From Chromobacteriaceae bacterium (GTDB lineage: Bacteria > Pseudomonadota > Gammaproteobacteria > Burkholderiales > Aquaspirillaceae), in assembly GCA_030151505.1 (NCBI GenBank), contig JASLDQ010000284.1:1-6546 (forward strand): 6,546 nt of DNA, read 5' to 3'. Position 1 is the first letter of the stretch. Every line of letters begins with the position of its first letter. This document shows positions 1-6,546 of this stretch, in pieces. A program made the translations under genes and the position numbers. The notes below the pieces were generated by a model. The model had not been told where the DNA came from, made no database searches, and saw only the letters and a program-made list of their open reading frames with translations.

Positions 1-2988
<2,988 letters not shown>

Positions 2989-3122
2989 TTGTACGGGCGG
3001 CGCAACACGTTGACTTTAGACGACAAACAAACGCCTTGCGGGGAAGGCCGGTTTCGCGTATTGGGCGGGGCGCCGGTTGGCGCGGGCATCCATGTCGTTC
3101 GTTTTTCATTCCGATCAGATGC

Positions 3123-3152
3123 TTGAGTAGGGCGCTGTTTTTATGATATAAA
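3123..3152 (+). promoter_or_regulatory. Predicted sigma-70 promoter of rpmB-rpmG
   Basis: TTGAGT (3123-3128), an 18-base spacer and TATAAA (3147-3152) resemble -35 and -10 boxes and would start transcription near 3159, about 26 bases before rpmB. An overlapping alternative -10, TATGAT (3142-3147), lacks a well-placed -35. The remainder of the pyrG-rpmB intergenic region, 2989-3122, holds only a small GCGCC-GGTT-GGCGC hairpin (3070-3083) and no gene that I can support. Confidence 0.55.
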
Positions 3153-3184
3153 GCCGCCTTTTACCGGATTCTGGAGATTCAACC

Positions 3185-3418
3185 ATGGCGCGAGTTTGCA
3201 AAGTCACGGGCAAGCGTCCGATGACCGGGAACAACGTCTCCCACGCCAACAACAAGACCAAGCGTCGCTTCCTGCCGAACCTGCAATACCGCCGTTTCTG
3301 GGTGGAAAGCGAAAATCGTTGGGTCCGTCTGCGCGTTTCGAACGCTGCCCTGCGCACCATCGACAAAGTCGGCATTGACGTCGTTCTGGCCGATCTGCGC
3401 GCCCGCGGCGAGCTGTAA
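3185..3418 (+). CDS. rpmB: 50S ribosomal protein L28 (bL28)
   Basis: Structural protein of the large ribosomal subunit. The 77-residue product begins [17 protein letters not shown], continues through [19 protein letters not shown] (about 24-42) and ends with [11 protein letters not shown], closely matching proteobacterial L28 in length and sequence. Only one cysteine (Cys5) is present, so this is the form without a zinc-binding cysteine set. A GGAG ribosome binding site (3173-3176) lies eight bases before the ATG. It is followed after 30 bases by rpmG in the same direction, the common bacterial rpmB-rpmG pair, and the two probably form a two-gene operon ending at the terminator at 3631-3666. 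Confidence 0.98.
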   Translation: MARVCKVTGKRPMTGNNVSHANNKTKRRFLPNLQYRRFWVESENRWVRLRVSNAALRTIDKVGIDVVLADLRARGEL

Positions 3419-3448
3419 TTAACACTGTATTGACTGAGGTACGCCACC

Positions 3449-3604
3449 ATGCGTGACAAGATCAAGCTGGAATCGACCGCTGGTACCGGTCACTTCTACA
3501 CCACTACCAAAAACAAGCGCACCATGCCGGAAAAGATGGAAATCAAGAAGTTTGATCCGGTTGCCCGCAAGCACGTCATCTACAAAGAAACCAAGCTCAA
3601 GTAA
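3449..3604 (+). CDS. rpmG: 50S ribosomal protein L33 (bL33)
   Basis: Small structural protein of the large ribosomal subunit. It is 51 residues and begins [20 protein letters not shown], then [21 protein letters not shown]. This aligns with E. coli L33 but with about four fewer residues at the N terminus. No cysteines are present, so it is the zinc-independent (C-minus) form. A GAGGT ribosome binding site (3436-3440) lies eight bases before the ATG. It is second in the rpmB-rpmG operon and is followed 26 bases later by a strong terminator hairpin. Confidence 0.98.
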   Translation: MRDKIKLESTAGTGHFYTTTKNKRTMPEKMEIKKFDPVARKHVIYKETKLK

Positions 3605-3630
3605 TTGTCTGGTTCTCCGATGGATTCGTG

Positions 3631-3666
3631 AAAAAACCTCCTCGCCACTTGGTCGGGAGGTTTTTT
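3631..3666. terminator. Bidirectional intrinsic terminator between rpmG and the EamA gene
   Basis: AAAAAACCTCC (3631-3641) and GGAGGTTTTTT (3656-3666) are perfect inverted repeats. The inner loop can add a U-G pair and a short CC/GG helix. The T run after the right arm ends rpmB-rpmG transcription. The A run before the left arm becomes a U run on the opposite strand, so the same hairpin can end the convergent transporter transcript, whose stop codon is 47 bases away. Confidence 0.92.
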
Positions 3667-3713
3667 GTTGCCTGTCGTCCCGGGGCCGGCCTGACCCGGA
3701 ACATCCCGTCCCG

Positions 3714-4565
3714 CTAGTTGTGCCGTCCCCTGGCGTTGACCCACAGCGCCGCCCCCATCAGCGTGCCGCCTGCCAGCAGGCGGGGCAGGTCGGCATCGCG
3801 ATTCCAGATCGCCAGATTGATGAGCAGGCCGGCCGGAATGTGCATGTTGTTCATGATTCCCAGTGTGCCGGCGTCCACCATGCATGCCCCCTTGTTCCAC
3901 AGATAAAAGCCCAGCGCCGACGCCCCCCAGCCCATGAACAGCAGCGCGCCCCATTGCTCCGGCGTGTGCGGCAGCCTGGCGGCATTGCCGAACATCAGGA
4001 AGGACGGCAGGGCCACCAGCAGCGCGCCGGCAAAGAAGTAGCCGAAATAGCGGTATTGCGGCAGCGCGGTCGGATGACGGGCCACGAGGGCGGTGTAGCC
4101 GACCTGGCCGGCGGCGAAACTGAGGTTGGCGAGCTGCAGCAGCAGGAAGCCGGCGAGGAAATCCCCGCCCAGCCGGTCGAAGCGGATCACCAGCGCGCCG
4201 GCCACCGCCACCAGCGTTGCCAGCAGCGCCCACGGCGAGAAGCGCCGTTTCAGCAGGTCGTCGAGCAGGGTGATGTAGACCGGTGTGAAGATGGTGAACA
4301 GCAGGACTTCCGCCACGCTCAGATAGGCATAGGAGCGGTACAGGCACAGATAGGTCAGGCCGAACTGCAGCGCGCCGGCCGCCATCGTGCCGAGCTTGAT
4401 CGGCGTGGCCACGCCGCGCCAGCGGGCGAAAGGCAGGAAGACCGCGCCGGCCAGCACCACCCGGGTCAGCACCGCGAAATCGCTGTCCACCTGTCCGGCC
4501 AGGTAGTGACCGATCAGGCTGAACGACAGCGCCCAGACCAGGGTGATGGCGACAAGATAAGGCAC
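3714..4565 (-). CDS. EamA/DMT-superfamily inner-membrane transporter, substrate unknown
   Basis: Predicted inner-membrane carrier of the drug/metabolite transporter superfamily, which includes exporters of amino acids and other small metabolites; the substrate cannot be read from the sequence. It is 283 residues with about ten hydrophobic segments (roughly 2-21, 28-47, 57-77, 83-103, 112-129, 134-158, and four more to the end). They are arranged as two EamA-like halves with the link near residues 130-135. The segment SVAEVLLFTIFTPVYITLLD, just before a basic RR, is typical of the end of the first EamA repeat. The start is GTG at 4565-4563, chosen because the first membrane helix begins at once; the ribosome binding site is weak (GGA near 4573). 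It stands alone, convergent with rpmG and divergent from metNIQ. That position allows, but does not show, a role in amino acid efflux. Confidence 0.85.
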   Translation of the reverse strand: MPYLVAITLVWALSFSLIGHYLAGQVDSDFAVLTRVVLAGAVFLPFARWRGVATPIKLGTMAAGALQFGLTYLCLYRSYAYLSVAEVLLFTIFTPVYITLLDDLLKRRFSPWALLATLVAVAGALVIRFDRLGGDFLAGFLLLQLANLSFAAGQVGYTALVARHPTALPQYRYFGYFFAGALLVALPSFLMFGNAARLPHTPEQWGALLFMGWGASALGFYLWNKGACMVDAGTLGIMNNMHIPAGLLINLAIWNRDADLPRLLAGGTLMGAALWVNARGRHN

Positions 4566-4601
4566 GGCGGTATTCCATGATTGTTGTGGCGACGGGCGAG
4601 C

Positions 4602-4607
4602 ATCATA
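4602..4607 (-). promoter_or_regulatory. Possible -10 box of the EamA transporter gene
   Basis: TATGAT on the minus strand (4607-4602) lies about 37 bases upstream of the GTG start and matches the -10 consensus at five of six positions. No convincing -35 box is seen at the right distance (the sequence there is GC-rich), so the assignment is weak. Bases 4608-4735 hold no other feature I can support. Confidence 0.3.
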
Positions 4608-4747
4608 ACCGTGGCCGGCCCGCTTCGGGCCTCGGGCAGCACCATCCGGCTGTTATGGCGCGAACGTCCGGGGGCTGGCGCGCCGTCATGGGGTGGCCGC
4701 GCTGCGGAACGCTGTGCTGAAGTTATATGGTTTTCGTATTTTTTCAT

Positions 4748-4776
4748 TTGACAGTGGAGTCGAACGACAGGATTAT
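4748..4776 (+). promoter_or_regulatory. Predicted sigma-70 promoter of metNIQ
   Basis: A perfect -35 box TTGACA (4748-4753), a 17-base spacer and a -10-like GATTAT (4771-4776, four of six matches) sit downstream of an AT-rich stretch (4722-4748). Start of transcription is expected near 4783, so the leader RNA would begin about nine bases before the first helix of the riboswitch-like element. I see no MetJ-box-like repeat or clear MetR-type palindrome here. Confidence 0.75.
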
Positions 4777-4791
4777 CGACCGCATTGGATT

Positions 4792-4838
4792 GACGCCGAT
4801 TTGATACAGCTTGCGGGCGTAAAACAGCTAAAGCGTGA
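4792..4838 (+). promoter_or_regulatory. SAM-II-like riboswitch aptamer in the metNIQ leader
   Basis: The RNA matches the S-adenosylmethionine-binding SAM-II (metA motif) pattern. Helix P1 is formed by ACGCC (4793-4797) and GGCGT (4816-4820). It closes a loop that starts with the hallmark GATTTGA (4798-4804) and ends CTTGC (4810-4814). An A-rich linker follows, then the hallmark GCTAAAGC (4827-4834). The loop bases GCTT (4809-4812) can pair with AAGC (4831-4834) to make the expected H-type pseudoknot, which may extend by CAU/GUG-type pairs past a bulged A. The element sits directly between the promoter and a terminator upstream of methionine transport genes, as expected for a SAM sensor. Pattern and pairing are seen in the sequence; SAM binding is inferred from family resemblance. 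No covariance-model search was possible. Confidence 0.8.
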
Positions 4839-4873
4839 GGGAAACTTCCCTTCCGGACGACTAGCCGTTTCCG

Positions 4874-4904
4874 AACCCGCCAGATGCATATCGGCGGGTT
4901 TTTT
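4874..4904 (+). terminator. Intrinsic terminator in the metNIQ leader (expression platform)
   Basis: AACCCGCC (4874-4881) pairs with GGCGGGTT (4893-4900). One bulged A (4882) and three more pairs (GAT with ATC) extend the stem to a GCAT tetraloop, and a run of six T follows (4899-4904). It lies downstream of the aptamer and 52 bases before the metN start, so it must be bypassed to express the operon. Its 5' arm CCCGC (4876-4880) is complementary to GCGGG (4813-4817) in the aptamer. A second possible helix, GGAAAC (4840-4845) with GTTTCC (4867-4872), lies between the two. Confidence 0.9.
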
Positions 4905-4956
4905 CGTATGTAGACATCGTGCGGCGATTCCGTCGGCGCGATGCGAAGGAGGGGGC

Positions 4957-5694
4957 ATGATCGAACTCAAGGGCGTGCGCAAGACGTATGCACGGCCGCA
5001 GGGAGGCGATTTCCACGCGGTGGCGGACAGCGACCTGGAAATCCGTTCCGGTGAAATATTCGGCCTGATCGGCGCATCGGGCGCCGGCAAGTCGACCTTG
5101 CTGCGTCTGATCAACCTGCTGGAACGGCCGGACGCCGGCGAGGTTTGGGTCGACGGCAAGGAGCTGACCGGGCTGTCGGCCGTTGCCTTGCGCCGGGCGC
5201 GCCAGAATATCGGCATGATCTTCCAGCAGTTCAATCTGCTGGCCAACCGCACCGTCGCCGGCAACATCGCCTTTCCGCTGGAGCTGGCCGGCTGGAAACA
5301 GGCCGACATCGACGCCCGCGTGGCCGAGTGTCTCGACATCGTCGGCCTGTCCGACCGCGCCGGCCACTATCCGGCCGAACTGTCGGGCGGGCAGAAGCAG
5401 CGCGTCGGCATTGCCCGCGCGCTGGCGCCCAGTCCACACGTCATTCTGGCCGACGAGCCGACCAGCGCACTCGACCCCAAGACGACCCGCAACATCCTCG
5501 ATTTCCTGCATGAGATCAATCGGCGGCTCAAGGTGACCATCGTCATCGTGACCCACGAAATGGACGTGGTGCGCTCGATCTGCCACCGCGCGGCGGTGCT
5601 GGAACACGGCCGCATCGTCGAGGTGTTCGACGTGGTTGACCAAGTGGCGCAACCCAAGACCGAACTGGCGCAAGCGCTGCTGGCGGAGGTGTAG
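4957..5694 (+). CDS. metN: Methionine ABC transporter, ATP-binding protein (short form without ACT-like domain)
   Basis: Cytoplasmic ATPase of the MetNIQ methionine importer. All ABC motifs are present: Walker A GASGAGKST (39-47), Q-loop Gln90, signature LSGGQ (142-146), Walker B VILADEP (162-168) with catalytic Glu167, D-loop SALD (170-173) and switch His200. The protein ends at 245 residues, about 100 short of E. coli MetN. It therefore lacks the C-terminal ACT-like (NIL) domain through which internal methionine inhibits transport. The stop is followed three bases later by metI, with no remnant of the missing domain, so this is a natural short form and not a frameshift. The frame is open upstream to 4693, but the ATG at 4957 has an excellent AAGGAGG site (4946-4952) and matches the family start. 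It is probably controlled by the SAM-II-like leader. Confidence 0.95.
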   Translation: MIELKGVRKTYARPQGGDFHAVADSDLEIRSGEIFGLIGASGAGKSTLLRLINLLERPDAGEVWVDGKELTGLSAVALRRARQNIGMIFQQFNLLANRTVAGNIAFPLELAGWKQADIDARVAECLDIVGLSDRAGHYPAELSGGQKQRVGIARALAPSPHVILADEPTSALDPKTTRNILDFLHEINRRLKVTIVIVTHEMDVVRSICHRAAVLEHGRIVEVFDVVDQVAQPKTELAQALLAEV

Positions 5695-5697
5695 GCA

Positions 5698-6372
5698 ATG
5701 GAAAATTTCAGCTTCGACAACCTGCTGATGATGGGGCCGGAAATCTGGCAGGCGTGCATCGAAACCGGCCAGATGCTCGGCATCGGCCTGTTGGCCGCGC
5801 TGCTGGTCGGCGGTCCGCTCGGCGTCATCCTCTACCTGACCCAGTCGGGTCAGTTGTACGAAAACCGGCTCGTCAACGGCGTGCTCGGCTGGTTCGTCAA
5901 TCTGGTGCGCTCCTTTCCCTTCATCATCCTGATGGTGTCGCTGGTGCCGCTGACCCGGCTGGTGGTCGGCTCGACCATCGGTCCGGTCGCCGCCGCCGTG
6001 CCGCTGTCCTTCGCCGCCATTCCCTATCTGGCCCGACTGGTGGAGCAGACCCTGCGCGAGATTCCCAAGGGCGTGATCGAGGCGGCGCAGGCGATGGGCG
6101 CGAGTCCGCTGCAGATCATCGTGAAGGTGCTGCTGGTGGAAGGCCGCGCCGGGCTGGTGTCCAACCTCACCATCCTCACCATCAGCTTTCTCAGCTACTC
6201 GGCCGTGGCCGGGGTGGTGGGCGGCGGCGGCATCGGCGACCTGGCCATCCGCTACGGCTACTACCGTTTCCAGTCGGACGTGATGCTCGGCATGGTGGCG
6301 CTGCTGGTCGTCATCGTGCAGATCATCCAGTTCGCCGGCAATCGCATCGCCGCCCGGCTCGATAAGCGTTAA
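5698..6372 (+). CDS. metI: Methionine ABC transporter, permease protein
   Basis: Inner-membrane subunit that forms the translocation path of the MetNIQ methionine importer as a homodimer. It is 224 residues, close to the 217 of E. coli MetI, with about five hydrophobic segments (roughly 25-47, 62-84, 87-108, 150-177 and 194-216). The cytoplasmic coupling helix carries the permease EAA motif, EAAQAMGASPLQI (128-140), with the conserved Gly134, which docks into MetN. The start is fixed by a GGAGGT site (5685-5690) seven bases before the ATG. It begins three bases after the metN stop, implying tight co-expression and perhaps translational coupling, and is followed after 44 bases by metQ. Confidence 0.95.
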   Translation: MENFSFDNLLMMGPEIWQACIETGQMLGIGLLAALLVGGPLGVILYLTQSGQLYENRLVNGVLGWFVNLVRSFPFIILMVSLVPLTRLVVGSTIGPVAAAVPLSFAAIPYLARLVEQTLREIPKGVIEAAQAMGASPLQIIVKVLLVEGRAGLVSNLTILTISFLSYSAVAGVVGGGGIGDLAIRYGYYRFQSDVMLGMVALLVVIVQIIQFAGNRIAARLDKR

Positions 6373-6416
6373 GCCGTCAGCCCGCAGCACCAAGACACAT
6401 CCAACAAGGAGCATTC

Positions 6417-6546
6417 ATGCGTCGCACATTCCTGAAACTCGCCGCCGCCACCCTCGTCGGCGCCGCCCTGAGCGCTTCCGCCTTTGCCGCCGATCCGGCC
6501 AAGAAGGAAATCACCTTCGGCACCACCGTGGGCGATTTCGGCGACA
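6417..6546 (+). CDS. metQ: Methionine-binding protein of the MetNIQ transporter, N-terminal part
   Basis: Periplasmic substrate-binding protein delivering methionine to MetI. Only 43 codons are visible; a complete protein is about 260-290 residues. Residues 1-25 form a signal peptide. RRTFLK (2-7) fits the twin-arginine core pattern RRxFLK, the hydrophobic stretch runs about 8-24, and AFA (22-24) followed by AAD suggests signal peptidase I cleavage near residues 24-25. No cysteine and therefore no lipobox is seen, although many MetQ proteins, including E. coli's, are lipoproteins. The mature start KKEITFGTTVGDFGD fits the first beta strand of the NlpA/MetQ family. An AAGGAG site (6406-6411) precedes the ATG by five bases. 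Assignment also rests on its position after metN and metI. Confidence 0.9.
   Translation, partial: MRRTFLKLAAATLVGAALSASAFAADPAKKEITFGTTVGDFGD

Noticed and set aside
3070..3083. GCGCC-GGTT-GGCGC hairpin in the pyrG-rpmB intergenic region as a terminator
   Set aside because: No T run on either strand, and it lies between divergent genes where no transcript needs ending. It is probably a chance palindrome in GC-rich DNA.
4566..4578. ATG at 4578-4576 as the EamA start
   Set aside because: It is 13 bases from the GTG and in a different frame; its product has no membrane-protein character.
3453..4580. A 375-codon open frame on the + strand covering rpmG and the EamA gene
   Set aside because: It crosses an unrelated gene, a strong terminator and a convergent gene in the wrong frame; the translation is shadow sequence.
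4780..4905. SAM-I (S-box) riboswitch in the metN leader
   Set aside because: The four-way-junction S-box consensus elements, such as GAGGGA followed by a GCAACC motif, are not present in the right arrangement; the compact pseudoknot pattern fits SAM-II.
4693..4956. Upstream extension of metN to an ATG at 4693
   Set aside because: It would begin before the predicted promoter and run through the riboswitch-like element and terminator. The ATG at 4957 has a strong AAGGAGG site and matches MetN starts.
4861..6414. A 517-codon open frame on the - strand opposite metN and metI
   Set aside because: Composition is His/Gln/Asp-rich shadow sequence with no known motif, and both genes on the other strand are intact and recognisable.

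Overview
This looks like chromosomal housekeeping DNA from a GC-rich betaproteobacterium, most likely Neisseriales (Chromobacterium-like). The basis is the pyrG-kdsA-eno order, the rpmB-rpmG pair, and a metNIQ operon whose MetN lacks the usual C-terminal domain. The assignment comes from protein resemblance and gene order, not from a search. I see no insertion sequence, phage gene, CRISPR array, tRNA or rRNA.

Layout. Positions 1-2931 hold a leftward operon: pyrG (CTP synthase), then kdsA (KDO-8-phosphate synthase), then eno (enolase, cut by the window edge). A divergent intergenic region at 2932-3184 carries back-to-back promoters for pyrG and for rpmB-rpmG (ribosomal proteins L28 and L33, rightward). 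rpmG ends at a strong terminator that works in both directions, because the next gene is convergent. That gene is a leftward EamA/DMT-family membrane transporter (3714-4565). A 391-base intergenic region (4566-4956) follows, then the rightward methionine ABC transporter operon metN-metI-metQ; only the first 43 residues of metQ are visible.

The most interesting part is the metNIQ leader. A good sigma-70 promoter (TTGACA, 17 bases, GATTAT) starts a transcript whose first structured element resembles a SAM-II riboswitch aptamer (about 4792-4838). It is followed by a strong intrinsic terminator (4874-4904), 52 bases ahead of the metN start codon. Five bases inside the aptamer (GCGGG, 4813-4817) are complementary to the 5' arm of the terminator (CCCGC, 4876-4880). 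This gives a plausible SAM-controlled attenuation switch: SAM bound, aptamer closed, terminator forms, methionine import off.

Three protein-level points stand out. MetN is only 245 residues and lacks the ACT-like domain through which E. coli MetN senses internal methionine. MetQ starts with a twin-arginine-like signal and shows no lipoprotein cysteine. KdsA carries the full Cys/His/Glu/Asp set of the metal-dependent class.
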